DNA of 64,000 nucleotides from Zoogloea sp. (GTDB lineage Bacteria; Pseudomonadota; Gammaproteobacteria; Burkholderiales; Rhodocyclaceae): contig JADJBR010000007.1 of NCBI GenBank assembly GCA_016703645.1, positions 1,758,501 through 1,822,500 of the forward strand, in the 5' to 3' direction. Under the pieces are notes generated by a model. That model had not been told where the DNA came from and did not search any database. It worked only from the letters and a program-made list of their open reading frames with translations. Below are positions 47,658 to 57,220 of the stretch, piece by piece. The translations under genes and the position numbers were made by a program. Within the stretch, counting starts at the first letter, position 1. Each line of letters begins with the position of its first letter.

Positions 47658-48400
47658 AACACCTCCCCCTCATGTTCCGGCGCTGCGCCCCACTGCTCCT
47701 GCTGTTGCCCCTGCCCGTCCTGGCCCAGGCCATGCCCGCGCTCACCAGCACGCCTGCTGGCGGCGGCGGCACCCAGTACAGTCTGTCCATCCAGACCCTG
47801 CTGCTGCTCACCTCCCTGAGCTTCCTGCCCGCAGTCGTACTGATGATGACGAGCTTCACCCGGATCATCATCGTCATGTCCCTGTTGCGTCACGCCATGG
47901 GCACCCAGACCTCGCCACCCAACCAGGTGATGATCGGCCTGTCCCTGTTCCTCACCTTCTTCATCATGTCTCCGGTGATTGACAAGGTCTACACCGAAGC
48001 CTGGCAACCCTTGTCGGAGAATCGCATCACCTTCAACGAAGCCCTTGATCGTGCCACCGTCCCGGTCAAGACCTTCATGCTCAAGCAGGTTCGGGAACCC
48101 GACCTCAACCTGTTCTCCAAACTGGCCAAGACCCCTCGGGTGGATAAGGCCGAAGACCTGCCGATGCGGGTGGTAATCCCGGCCTTCGTCACCTCCGAAC
48201 TCAAGACTGCCTTCCAGATCGGCTTCATCGTCTTCATTCCCTTTCTGATCATCGACATGGTCGTCGCCTCGGTGCTGATGTCCATGGGCATGATGATGAT
48301 GAGCCCGGCCATCGTTGCCCTGCCCTTCAAGATCATGCTCTTTGTGCTGGTGGACGGCTGGAATCTGCTGATCGCCTCCCTTGTGCAGAGTTTCGGATAG
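47654..48400 (+). CDS. fliP: Flagellar export gate protein FliP
   Basis: A 248-aa core subunit of the export gate. An N-terminal signal sequence (residues ~1-25) is followed by four helices; TSFTRIIIVMSLLRHAMGTQTSPPNQVMIGL and FQIGFIVFIPFLIIDMVVASVLMSMGMMMM are hallmark stretches. The first codons overlap the end of fliO (ATGA). It is part of the fliOPQR export operon. Confidence 0.97.
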   Translation: MKHLPLMFRRCAPLLLLLPLPVLAQAMPALTSTPAGGGGTQYSLSIQTLLLLTSLSFLPAVVLMMTSFTRIIIVMSLLRHAMGTQTSPPNQVMIGLSLFLTFFIMSPVIDKVYTEAWQPLSENRITFNEALDRATVPVKTFMLKQVREPDLNLFSKLAKTPRVDKAEDLPMRVVIPAFVTSELKTAFQIGFIVFIPFLIIDMVVASVLMSMGMMMMSPAIVALPFKIMLFVLVDGWNLLIASLVQSFG

Positions 48401-48410
48401 GAGAGCCCCC

Positions 48411-48680
48411 GTGACCCCCACGACCGTCATCGACCTGGGCCGCCAGGCCCTGGAACTCACCCTGCTGATCTCGGCCCCCCTGTTCATTGCGGCCCTTGCC
48501 ACCGGCCTCATCATCTCGATCTTTCAGGCCGCAACCCAGATCAACGAACAGACCCTGTCCTTCGTGCCCAAACTGATCGCCACCTTCATCACCCTGGTGC
48601 TGGCCGGGCCGTGGATGATCACGATGATGACCGACTTCATCCGGCGCCTGTTCGAGAACATCCCGGCGATGATCGGCTGA
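48411..48680 (+). CDS. fliQ: Flagellar export gate protein FliQ
   Basis: An 89-aa two-helix export gate subunit (VIDLGRQALELTLLISAPLFIAAL, ATQINEQTLSFVPKLIATFI). The start is a GTG at 48411 preceded by GGAGAG; it gives exactly the usual 89-aa length. The longer frame upstream is inside fliP. Confidence 0.95.
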   Translation: MTPTTVIDLGRQALELTLLISAPLFIAALATGLIISIFQAATQINEQTLSFVPKLIATFITLVLAGPWMITMMTDFIRRLFENIPAMIG

Positions 48681-48691
48681 GGCCGCGGCCC

Positions 48692-49495
48692 ATGCTGACC
48701 GTCACCGCGGCCCAGCTCGACGCCTGGCTGGCCGCCTTCGCATTTCCCCTGGCACGGGTATTGGGTCTGATCGGTGCCGGCCCCGTGTTCGGCAACAACT
48801 CCCTGCCCCGGCGCGTCAAACTGGTGGTCGGGCTGGCCGTGGGAGTCGGCCTCGCCCCTGCCTTTCCCTCGGTCCCGGCGGTTCCCCTCGACTCCTGGGC
48901 CGGTCTGCTGATCCTCTTCGAGCAAACGCTGATCGGTATCGCGATGGGCCTGGCGATGCGAGTGGCCTTTGCTGCCCTGGACCTGATGGGCGAACTCATC
49001 AGCCTGCAGATGGGCCTCTCGTTTGCTACCTTCTTCGACCCCCTGGCGGGCGGGCAGACGGCGGTGGTGGCGGAATTCCTGACCCTTCTCGCCACCCTGG
49101 TCTTCCTGTCGCTCAATGGCCACCTGCTGATGCTGGACACCCTGGCCAGAAGTTTCGAGTGGTTCCCGATCGGCAGCACCAACCTGAACAAGGAGGGATG
49201 GATGGTACTGGTCCGCTCCGGCGCAATGATCTTCGCGGCAGGCCTGCTGATGGCGCTTCCGGTGGTCACCGCCCTGCTCATCACCAACATCGCCCTGGGC
49301 ATCCTGACCCGCGCCGCGCCCCAACTGAACCTCTTCGCCATCGGCTTCCCCATCACCCTGACAGTCGGCTTTGGTGTCCTGCTACTCGCCCTGGGGCACC
49401 TGGCCCCCTTGCTGCAGCGATTCTATGACATGGGCTTCGACACGATGGCCACCCTCTTGCGCACCCTCGGTCAGAGCGTGGGAGTGCGTCCCTGA
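48692..49495 (+). CDS. fliR: Flagellar export gate protein FliR
   Basis: A 267-aa integral membrane gate component with about six helices (PLARVLGLIGAGPVFGNNSLPRRVKLVVGLAVGVG, ISLQMGLSFATFFDPLAGGQTAVVAEFL). The ATG at 48692 is 11 bp after fliQ. Its stop overlaps the start of a PAS histidine kinase gene by one base (TGATG), so the downstream signalling genes are translationally tied to the flagellar operon. Confidence 0.96.
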   Translation: MLTVTAAQLDAWLAAFAFPLARVLGLIGAGPVFGNNSLPRRVKLVVGLAVGVGLAPAFPSVPAVPLDSWAGLLILFEQTLIGIAMGLAMRVAFAALDLMGELISLQMGLSFATFFDPLAGGQTAVVAEFLTLLATLVFLSLNGHLLMLDTLARSFEWFPIGSTNLNKEGWMVLVRSGAMIFAAGLLMALPVVTALLITNIALGILTRAAPQLNLFAIGFPITLTVGFGVLLLALGHLAPLLQRFYDMGFDTMATLLRTLGQSVGVRP

Positions 49496-51723
49496 TGTCA
49501 CCGCTTGTCGTGACACTGCTCGTCGGGACAACCCTCGCTGCCATCGGCCTTCTCTGGACACGGCTGGTCTCGGCGCGCCGGCTGGCCGGCCGCCTGGCGG
49601 ACGCCCTGAAGGACGAACAGGCACACCGCATGCAGGCCGAACACGCCCTGGATGCGGCCCATGAGCGCTTCTCCGAAGTCTTCCGCTTCCTGCCCGATCT
49701 GGTGACCCTGAGCAGCCTCGAAGACGCGCGCCTCATCGACATGAACCTGAACTGGAGCGCCACCCTGGGCTACGACCACGAAGAGTGCGTCGGCCAGCGC
49801 GGCCAGGCATTCGGCATGTGGTCCAGGGCAGAGGATGAAAACACCGTACTCGAGCGTCTGCGTGCGGGCAGATCTGTTCACAACATGCCGATCACCCTGC
49901 GCCGGTGGGACGGAAGCGTCATTGAAACCCTTGCCCGAGCCTGCCTGCTGCAGATCGGTACGCGGGCCTGCGTACTCACCGTGTTTCGCGACATCAGCGA
50001 GCAGTTGCGGCTCGAACGGGCCGAAAGGGCCGCCACCGAGTCACAGCGGATCTCCGAGGCCATCTTTTCCGCGGCCTTTCATTGCAGTCCCGACTACATC
50101 ACCATCAGCCGACTTGCCGACGGCACCCTGCTTGAGCTCAACCAGGCCTTTGTCCAGCTGGTGGGCTGGTCGCGGGAGGAAGCCATCGGCACCCGTTCTG
50201 TGGACCTGGGTCTGTGGCCCATTCCCGAAGAGCGCGCCACCGTGGTCGACCGGGTCAACAGGGACGGGGCCGTGCGCAACTTTCCCTGCACCATCGGCAC
50301 CCGTGACGGCTCACGGCGCCACTGCCTGCTCAACGCCTCCAGCATCGTGATCGAAGATCAGGCCTGCCTGATCGCGATTGTTCGGGATGTTTCCGAGCAG
50401 AAGGCCGCCGACGATGCCCTGCAGGAGAGCCAGGCAAAGTTCTCCCGGATCTTCGCCTCTGCGCCGGTCGCCATGTCCGTCACCCGGCTTGCCGACCGCA
50501 CCCATGTGGACGCCAACCCGGCCTGGGAGAACCTCTTCGGTCTCCAACGCCAGGCTGTCCTGACCCGCAGCACGGGTGAGCTTGGCTTCTGGGTGGACAC
50601 GGAGGTTTACGACGACCTCTACGCGCGCATCGCCGGTGACGAAGTCGTTGATCAACGCGAGGTACGCATTCGGCCCCGTGGTCGCGACGAGATCGCCACC
50701 TGCCTGGTATCCGGCTGCCGCTTGCGTATCCACGGGGAAGACTGCGGCCTGTGGTCACTCGTGGACATCTCCGAACTTCGGCGCATCCAGGGGCACATTG
50801 AAGAACTCAACGAAGGCCTGGAGCGAAGGGTTGCCGATCGCACCGCCGAACTGCAGGCCACCCTGGCAACCCTGAGCCAGGCCCGGGACGAGCTGGTGCG
50901 CCGTGAAAAGCTGGCCGCCCTCGGCTCACTCGTCGCGGGCATCGCCCACGAACTCAACACCCCCATCGGCAACAGCGTGATGGTCGCCACCACCCTCGCC
51001 GTCCGCACGGAGGCGATGGCGCAGGAGTTCGCATCCGGCGAATTGCGCCGGAGCAGCTTCGAGACCTACGTGAGCGACGCCCGGGAAGCCGGAGATCTGC
51101 TCATGCGCAGCCTCCTGCGCGCCCAGGAACTGGTCCGCAGCTTCAAACAGGTTGCGGTCGATCAAAGCAGCGAAAAGCGCCGCCCCTTTGAACTCGGTGA
51201 AATGCTTCACGAAATCGCCGTCACCCTCGGGCCCATGCTGAAGGCTTCCCATTGCACCCTCGACATTGCCCCCGCGGACACCCTGCCCATGGACAGCTAT
51301 CCGGGCGCGCTCGGCCAGATCCTCACCAACCTGATCGGCAATGCGCTGATCCATGCCTTTCCAGGCCACGCGGGGGGGCGCATCGTGGTGAGCACCCAGG
51401 CCCAGGCCGACAGTGTCAGCATCCGCATTGCCGACAACGGGATCGGCATTGATGAGAGCAGCCTGCAGCGGATATTCGACCCGTTTTTCACCACCCGCCT
51501 TGGAACGGGAGGCAGCGGGCTCGGACTCTACATCGTCTACAACCTCGTCACCTGCACCCTGGGCGGACAAATCCAGGTGGGGAGCACCCCGGGCTCCGGC
51601 ACTTGTTTCACCCTGACGCTGCCGTGCATCGCCCCTGCCGACGCCCCCCAGGACAATGCCATGGCGATACCCACAGCCCAAAGGCCGTGGTTAAACTTCG
51701 AGGATGCCGGGCCGATAATCTGA
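49495..51723 (+). CDS. Multi-PAS membrane sensor histidine kinase
   Basis: A 742-aa kinase. One N-terminal transmembrane helix (~3-22) is followed by a short coiled coil and three PAS domains (about 50-165, 185-300, 310-425), a coiled coil, a HisKA region with H-box IAHELNTP (His485) and a HATPase domain (NLIGNALIHAFPG, IRIADNGIGID, GSGLGLYIVYNL). It has no receiver or Hpt domain. Its start overlaps the fliR stop, so it belongs to the fli transcript. The next gene encodes a REC-HD-GYP protein, its most likely partner. The ligand of the PAS domains is unknown. Confidence 0.9.
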   Translation: MSPLVVTLLVGTTLAAIGLLWTRLVSARRLAGRLADALKDEQAHRMQAEHALDAAHERFSEVFRFLPDLVTLSSLEDARLIDMNLNWSATLGYDHEECVGQRGQAFGMWSRAEDENTVLERLRAGRSVHNMPITLRRWDGSVIETLARACLLQIGTRACVLTVFRDISEQLRLERAERAATESQRISEAIFSAAFHCSPDYITISRLADGTLLELNQAFVQLVGWSREEAIGTRSVDLGLWPIPEERATVVDRVNRDGAVRNFPCTIGTRDGSRRHCLLNASSIVIEDQACLIAIVRDVSEQKAADDALQESQAKFSRIFASAPVAMSVTRLADRTHVDANPAWENLFGLQRQAVLTRSTGELGFWVDTEVYDDLYARIAGDEVVDQREVRIRPRGRDEIATCLVSGCRLRIHGEDCGLWSLVDISELRRIQGHIEELNEGLERRVADRTAELQATLATLSQARDELVRREKLAALGSLVAGIAHELNTPIGNSVMVATTLAVRTEAMAQEFASGELRRSSFETYVSDAREAGDLLMRSLLRAQELVRSFKQVAVDQSSEKRRPFELGEMLHEIAVTLGPMLKASHCTLDIAPADTLPMDSYPGALGQILTNLIGNALIHAFPGHAGGRIVVSTQAQADSVSIRIADNGIGIDESSLQRIFDPFFTTRLGTGGSGLGLYIVYNLVTCTLGGQIQVGSTPGSGTCFTLTLPCIAPADAPQDNAMAIPTAQRPWLNFEDAGPII

Positions 51724-51775
51724 GTTCCACCACGTCACCGGGAAAGGCCTGTGCGCCCCTCCCCACGGAGCCCCC

Positions 51776-52822
51776 ATGGCCATTGCCATTGTTGACGACA
51801 CCCCCCTCAACCTGACCCTGATTCAGGCTCTGGTCCGCAAACTCGCCCCTGCCGGCACTGAGATCGTGTGTTTCACCTCGCCAAGGGAAGGCCTCGACTG
51901 GTGCGGCGCCCACGAGCCCGACCTCATCATTGTCGATTACATGATGCCCGATCTGAACGGTATCGAGTTCATTGACGCGGTACGCCAGTTTCACCCGGCT
52001 GACGTAGTACCGATCCTGATGGTCACCGCCGCCCATGAAAAGGAAATCCGCTACCAGAGCCTGACCGCCGGTGCCAACGATTTCCTGACCAAGCCCATCG
52101 ATCGCCACGAGTTCGACCCCCGTGTGCGCACCATGCTCGCCCTGCGCAACAGCCATACCCGGCTACGCAGCTGGAACGACGACCTGCGCCAGGCGGTCAT
52201 CCACAAGACGGCAGACATCGTGGCACGCGAAAGGGAGACCATTGCCCGTCTGGCCCGTGCAGCCGAATTCCGTGATCCGGAAACCGGCGCCCACATTCTG
52301 CGCATGGCCCACTACTCACAACTGATTGCCCAGCGCCTGGGGCTTGAACCTGAATTGTGTGAACGCATCCTGAGTGCCGCTCCCGTGCATGACGTGGGCA
52401 AGGTCGGGACGCCGGATCACATCCTTCTAAAGCCAGGGCGCCTGACCGACGAGGAGATGGCAATCATGCGCCGCCACGCCACCATCGGCTACGACATCCT
52501 CAAGGGCTCCTCCTCGCCCATGATTCAACTGGCCGCAGAGATTGCCCTCAGTCATCACGAGAAATTCAACGGCAGCGGCTATCCCGGAGGCCTTGCCGCA
52601 GAAGCGATTCCGCTGTCCGGGCGGATCGTTGCGGTCGCTGATGTGTTCGACGCCCTCACCTCGGCGCGACCCTACAAGCCCGCCTGGGAGCTTGACCGGG
52701 CGGTAGCGTTCCTGAAGGGGGAACGCGGTCAACACTTCGACCCCACGTGCGTGGATGCCTTTTTCGACCAATGGTCGGCAGTGCTGGCGATCCGCGAGCG
52801 CTATAAGGACGATGAAGAATGA
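51776..52822 (+). CDS. Response regulator with HD-GYP c-di-GMP phosphodiesterase domain
   Basis: A 348-aa two-domain protein. The receiver domain (~1-120) has Asp54 in IIVDYMMPD and the acidic pair Asp7-Asp8. The HD-GYP domain (~150-345) is intact: [11 protein letters not shown] (HD), [14 protein letters not shown] (the GYP loop) and [17 protein letters not shown]. It should hydrolyse c-di-GMP to pGpG or GMP when phosphorylated. Its position between two histidine kinase genes and next to fliR suggests it lowers c-di-GMP to favour motility. Its stop overlaps the next ATG by four bases. Confidence 0.93.
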   Translation: MAIAIVDDTPLNLTLIQALVRKLAPAGTEIVCFTSPREGLDWCGAHEPDLIIVDYMMPDLNGIEFIDAVRQFHPADVVPILMVTAAHEKEIRYQSLTAGANDFLTKPIDRHEFDPRVRTMLALRNSHTRLRSWNDDLRQAVIHKTADIVARERETIARLARAAEFRDPETGAHILRMAHYSQLIAQRLGLEPELCERILSAAPVHDVGKVGTPDHILLKPGRLTDEEMAIMRRHATIGYDILKGSSSPMIQLAAEIALSHHEKFNGSGYPGGLAAEAIPLSGRIVAVADVFDALTSARPYKPAWELDRAVAFLKGERGQHFDPTCVDAFFDQWSAVLAIRERYKDDEE

Positions 52823-55800
52823 GCCGACTGCTCCACGACGTGGCAGACCGTCTTGGGCTGCATTCCCTCCGTCAGCAACTCACCGCGCTGTTTGCACTGC
52901 TGCTGACGCTGTCGGTCTTGGCCTACTCCCTTTACACGGGTTTCGAACAAGCCGGCTACGTGGAACGACTGGAACGCGCCCATGCCGATGAACTCTCCCG
53001 GCATCTGGCCGCCGCACTGGAACCACACGTCGCAGCAGGCGACAGTCGTGCCATCACCGCGCACCTCCTTGAAGTCGCTGGCAACACCGCCATTCTTCGA
53101 CTCACGGTCACCGACCGGCAAGGCACCCCGATCGCAAGCGTACATCGTGCCACGAGCAGCACAGCGCTGACCCCCGAGCCGGACATCGCCACCCCCTTCC
53201 CCCTCCCGAATCAGGGCCGCCGCGCCAGCAGCGTCGACGTCACGGCCGGACGCTCCACCATCGTCGCCTGGGTCGGCATCGGCGAGATCGCGCCGATGGG
53301 CTGGCTGCGCAGCGAGATCCATCCGGCTGCCGCCATCGACAGCCTCCATCACATCCTCCAGGACAGTGCTGTGGCGGGCGTGCTGACCCTCTTGATCGGC
53401 ACGGCAACAATCCTTATCTTCCTGCGCCCCCCCCTCCGCAGCCTGGAGCGGGCCACCGCCTTTGCCGAGGGCATGGAAAACTGCCAGGGCGACACGCTTC
53501 ACGAAACAAGTTCTGCCGTCGAGATCCGCAAGCTGGTGGACGCCCTCAATTGGACGTCCATCCGCCTTTTCGACGGCCAGTCAGCCCTGTCGGCGAGCGA
53601 GCTTCGCAATCGGGCTATCGCGGAAGCCGCCCTCGACAGCATCATCACCGTTGACGCCAACGGCCGCATCCTCGAGTTCAACCCGGCGGCCGAGCGCACC
53701 TTCGGGATTTCCAGGGCCGATGCCTTGCATCAACCCGTGTCGGAGCTTCTTTTTCCCGAATCATTGCGCGAGATCCACGCCGCCAAGTTAAAACAACTCC
53801 TGGAGGCCCCCCTTGGCGACACCCTGGGACAACGCGTCGAAACGATGGCCAAGCGCTGCAATGGCGACGAATTTCCGGTGGAAATGGCCCTCGTCGCGCT
53901 GGAAAGCGGGGGTAGCCGCCTGATCACGGCCTATTTGCGGGATATCGGGGACCGCAAGGAGGCCGAACGCATCATGCGGCAGGCGAAAGAATCCGCTGAA
54001 GCCAACAGCCGCTCCAAGAGCGACTTCCTCGCCAACATGAGTCACGAGATCCGTACGCCCATGAATGCCATCCTGGGCATGACCGACCTTGCCCTGGAGA
54101 CCGAACTCGACGAGGAACAGCGCGAATATCTGACCCTGGTGAAGAGTTCTGCAAACGCCCTCCTCGGCATCATCAACGACATTCTCGACTTCTCGAAGAT
54201 CGAGGCCGGCAAGCTCGATTTCGAACACATCAACTTCAGCCTGCGGGACTGCGTCGCCCTGGCCGTCAGAACCCTTCAGCAACGGGCCTCCGAGAAAGAT
54301 CTGTTGCTCAGTGTTCAGGTCGCACCGGAAGCTCCCGACAGCCTGGTAGGCGACCCGCATCGCTTGCGCCAGGTCCTGATCAACCTCCTCTCCAACGCCA
54401 TCAAGTTCACCAACGAAGGGGGCGTCAGCGTGATCGTCCAGCCCGGCGCCCCGACGGACGAACGGATATCCATCCAGTTCAGCGTACAGGACACGGGAGT
54501 CGGCATTCCCCCCGAAAAGCAGGATCTGATCTTCGAAGCCTTCTCCCAGGCGGACTCCTCCACCACCCGCCGCTACGGCGGCACGGGCCTTGGGCTGACC
54601 ATCAGCGCCCAGCTGGTTCAGGCCATGGGGGGCAAGATTCGCGTGGAAAGCACCCCGGGCCAGGGAAGCACCTTCCATTTCAGCGCCCACTTCGAACCCG
54701 GTCAGGCCAGTGCCGTGACGGAAGAACGGGCGCATCTGGAAGGTCTGCCCGTCCTCGTCGCAGTGGACAATCCCGTCGAACGCCACACCCTCATCGAACT
54801 GCTGGGTCAGTGGCGGATGGCCCCCACCTACGCGCCCGACGCCAACACCTGCCTGCGTGAACTTACCCAGGCGGCCAGCAACAATCTCCCCTATCGGGTC
54901 GTGGTGCTCGGCACCCAGCTACCCGACTCGGAGGGCTTCTCCCTGGCGGACACGATCACCAGCTCGAACCTGCCGCAGCCCTGCGTGATCATGCTGGCAG
55001 TCGAGGGCCGCCGTGGCGACGGCGCGCGCTGCCGCGAGCTGGGCATCGCCGCCTACCTGCCCATGCCGGTTGAAGCCTCCGATCTGCTCAACGCCATTCT
55101 CTTGTCGGTGGACCCCATCGATGAGCGCCCCCTGATCACGCGTCACTCCTTGCGCGAGCAGCGCCGCCAGCTCCACGTGCTGCTCGCCGAGGACAACGTG
55201 GTGAATCAGACGCTGGCCATCCGCCTGCTGACCAAGCTGGGGCATCGCGTCGAAGTCGCCAACAATGGCCAGGAAGCCCTTGACCTCCATGCGGCGACCC
55301 ATTTCGACGCCATCCTGATGGATGTGCAGATGCCCGTCATGGGCGGCTTCGAAGCCACCGCCGTGATTCGCCAACGGGAGTCGGCAGGCATGGAGCGCAC
55401 CCCGATCATTGCCATGACCGCCCATGCCATGAAGGGTGACCGGGAGCGCTGCCTGCAAGCGGGCATGGACGGATACCTCTCCAAGCCCGTGCACGCGCCC
55501 GATCTTGTCGAGGCCCTGATCCTGCAAGCCGGCCACAATGATCCGGCGCCCGCGCCCGAAACCGAGTCGCCGCCGCCCAGCGGTCCGATTTTCGACCGGG
55601 AGCAGGTACTCTCCAACCTGGGTGACGACGAAGACTTGCTGGCCCAGCTGATGGTGATGTACAGCGAAGACGAACCGCGCCTGCTGGCCGAAGTCGAGGC
55701 CGCGGTGAAGGCCGGTGACGCCGACGCCCTTTACGGGAGCGCCCACGCCCTCAAGGGCGCCGTGTCAAACTTCTGCGCGGGACGGGCCCAGGCCAAGGCC

Positions 55801-55911
55801 CAGCAACTGGAGCGTATGGGCCGGGAAAGAAAGCTTGGCAACGCCTCCACCGCCCTGGCGGAGCTGAAGCACGAACTGGCGGCCCTGAGCGAGGCTTTCA
55901 AACTTCGCTGA
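52819..55911 (+). CDS. Hybrid histidine kinase with tandem receivers and Hpt domain
   Basis: A 1030-aa membrane kinase. Two transmembrane helices (~20-42 and ~185-204) flank a periplasmic sensor region. A PAS domain (~265-385), HisKA with MSHEIRTP (His409) and HATPase ([31 protein letters not shown]) follow. The first receiver (~640-765) is degenerate: Gly698 replaces the phospho-Asp and the conserved Lys is Met. The second receiver (~780-900) is intact with Asp835, and a C-terminal Hpt domain has His976 in [12 protein letters not shown] His409-Asp835-His976 phosphorelay is therefore expected, ending on an outside receiver, plausibly the overlapping HD-GYP gene product. Confidence 0.93.
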   Translation: MSRLLHDVADRLGLHSLRQQLTALFALLLTLSVLAYSLYTGFEQAGYVERLERAHADELSRHLAAALEPHVAAGDSRAITAHLLEVAGNTAILRLTVTDRQGTPIASVHRATSSTALTPEPDIATPFPLPNQGRRASSVDVTAGRSTIVAWVGIGEIAPMGWLRSEIHPAAAIDSLHHILQDSAVAGVLTLLIGTATILIFLRPPLRSLERATAFAEGMENCQGDTLHETSSAVEIRKLVDALNWTSIRLFDGQSALSASELRNRAIAEAALDSIITVDANGRILEFNPAAERTFGISRADALHQPVSELLFPESLREIHAAKLKQLLEAPLGDTLGQRVETMAKRCNGDEFPVEMALVALESGGSRLITAYLRDIGDRKEAERIMRQAKESAEANSRSKSDFLANMSHEIRTPMNAILGMTDLALETELDEEQREYLTLVKSSANALLGIINDILDFSKIEAGKLDFEHINFSLRDCVALAVRTLQQRASEKDLLLSVQVAPEAPDSLVGDPHRLRQVLINLLSNAIKFTNEGGVSVIVQPGAPTDERISIQFSVQDTGVGIPPEKQDLIFEAFSQADSSTTRRYGGTGLGLTISAQLVQAMGGKIRVESTPGQGSTFHFSAHFEPGQASAVTEERAHLEGLPVLVAVDNPVERHTLIELLGQWRMAPTYAPDANTCLRELTQAASNNLPYRVVVLGTQLPDSEGFSLADTITSSNLPQPCVIMLAVEGRRGDGARCRELGIAAYLPMPVEASDLLNAILLSVDPIDERPLITRHSLREQRRQLHVLLAEDNVVNQTLAIRLLTKLGHRVEVANNGQEALDLHAATHFDAILMDVQMPVMGGFEATAVIRQRESAGMERTPIIAMTAHAMKGDRERCLQAGMDGYLSKPVHAPDLVEALILQAGHNDPAPAPETESPPPSGPIFDREQVLSNLGDDEDLLAQLMVMYSEDEPRLLAEVEAAVKAGDADALYGSAHALKGAVSNFCAGRAQAKAQQLERMGRERKLGNASTALAELKHELAALSEAFKLR

Positions 55912-55937
55912 ACCCACATGCGCCGATGCGGTAGCGA

Positions 55938-56045
55938 GGCGGACCGGGACTCGGCACTGGTGAAGAGGTCGTAGCGACGGGTTCGAGCTCTTGCCGAGAA
56001 ACGCAGCCCTACAAGGATTATGGTGCGCCGCAGGGGCTCAACCGG
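55938..56045 (+). repeat. Intergenic repeat element, copy B
   Basis: This stretch after the hybrid kinase gene is the diverged partner of copy A at 30563-30680. The core from 55960 reads GTGAAGAGGTCGTAGCGA and continues GGGTTCGAGCTCTTGCCG. It lies in the same orientation as copy A and again directly follows a plus-strand gene. Its function is unknown; a structured RNA or interspersed repeat is most likely. Confidence 0.55.
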
Positions 56046-56083
56046 ACTGCGCTGTCGATTTACGCACCTGCGCCCACACCTCT

Positions 56084-56482
56084 TCACCGGGCATCGGCCC
56101 CCTTGGCCTGAATCAGTTCGATCTTGTATCCATCCGGATCCTCGACAAAGGCAATGACCGTGCTGCCGTGCTTCATCGGGCCGGCCTCGCGCACCACCTT
56201 GCCGCCACGGGCCTTGATGGTTTCACACGCGGCGTAGGCGTCGGGCACTTCGAGGGCAATATGGCCATAGGCCGTACCCAGCTCATACGACTCGACACCC
56301 CAGTTGTGGGTCAGTTCGAGCACCGCCCCGGCCGCTTCGTCCTGGTAGCCGACGAAGGCCAGCGTGAACTTGCCGTCCGGATAATCCCGACGGCGCAGCA
56401 GGCGCATCCCCAGAACTTCGGTATAAAAGGCGATGGAACGATCAAGATCGCCGACGCGGAGCATGGTGTGAAGCAGACGCAT
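56084..56482 (-). CDS. gloA: Lactoylglutathione lyase (glyoxalase I)
   Basis: A 132-aa metalloenzyme that detoxifies methylglyoxal with glutathione. The whole sequence follows the short bacterial GloA pattern: [20 protein letters not shown] with the first His ligand, [23 protein letters not shown] with Glu and His ligands, and [14 protein letters not shown] with the last Glu. It is the final gene of the glyQ-glyS-gmhB-plsC-ygjP-gloA operon, 15 bp after ygjP. Confidence 0.96.
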   Translation of the reverse strand: MRLLHTMLRVGDLDRSIAFYTEVLGMRLLRRRDYPDGKFTLAFVGYQDEAAGAVLELTHNWGVESYELGTAYGHIALEVPDAYAACETIKARGGKVVREAGPMKHGSTVIAFVEDPDGYKIELIQAKGADAR

Positions 56483-56497
56483 GGAGTTTTCCTTGTA

Positions 56498-57220
56498 TCA
56501 AAGGGCAGGAAGCGCTGCGCCGGCCTTGCGGAGGGCCTGGCGTGCCGCCACATGCTCGGGGTAGAGGGACGCCACCACAGACCAGAAACGGGGTGAGTGG
56601 TTCATCTCGACCAGATGGGCCACCTCGTGGGCAACCACATAGTCAATCAATGGAAGCGGCAGGTGGATCAAACGCCAATGCAGCCGAATGCCGCTACGCA
56701 CGCTGCAGCTTCCCCAACGGGTACGCGCGCTGGACAGCCCGACGGCCGGCACCGGTCGCCCGAGGCGCAGACAAAACTCCTCCACCCGATGGCAGAACAC
56801 CGCCAAAGCCCGCTCCTGCAGGCCCCGCAACAAGAGCTGGCGGGCATCGCCCCCGGCCCGCAAGGCCAGCTCCATGACAGGTTCCGGCCCCGCCTCATGC
56901 CAGACGACCCGATTGTTGCCCCGCCCAATTTGCAGGCGCCAGACATCCCCCAGAAGCGGCAATGCGGCCCCGTCCCTGGGCTCGAAACGCGGTACATCGG
57001 CCGCGGCGGAGCGGGTGGCGAGCTTGTCTGTTATCCACCGGGCGTGGCTGCGGATGAAGGATTCCACATCGGGAAGTCGGGCACGCAGGGGCACGCCCAC
57101 GGTCAGCCCACGGTGGTCAATGCGCAGACCGAGCGTCTTGCGGGCGCTCCGCCGCAAGCTGTAGGAAACCCGCCGCCCGTCCAGGACAATCTCGCGGGCC
57201 TCCGCAGGCGTCGCCGTCAC
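56498..57220 (-). CDS. ygjP: YgjP-type metalloprotein (M48/SprT-like, DUF45)
   Basis: A 240-aa protein with the zinc motif HEVAHLVEMNHSPRFW (HExxH with a later His) typical of the YgjP/DUF45 family, and the family block SRTRWGSCS (here SARTRWGSCSVRSGIRLHWRL). A metal-dependent hydrolase is expected; E. coli YgjP has been reported as a UTP pyrophosphatase. Its ATG overlaps the plsC stop by four bases, so the two are coupled. Confidence 0.88.
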   Translation of the reverse strand: MTATPAEAREIVLDGRRVSYSLRRSARKTLGLRIDHRGLTVGVPLRARLPDVESFIRSHARWITDKLATRSAAADVPRFEPRDGAALPLLGDVWRLQIGRGNNRVVWHEAGPEPVMELALRAGGDARQLLLRGLQERALAVFCHRVEEFCLRLGRPVPAVGLSSARTRWGSCSVRSGIRLHWRLIHLPLPLIDYVVAHEVAHLVEMNHSPRFWSVVASLYPEHVAARQALRKAGAALPAL

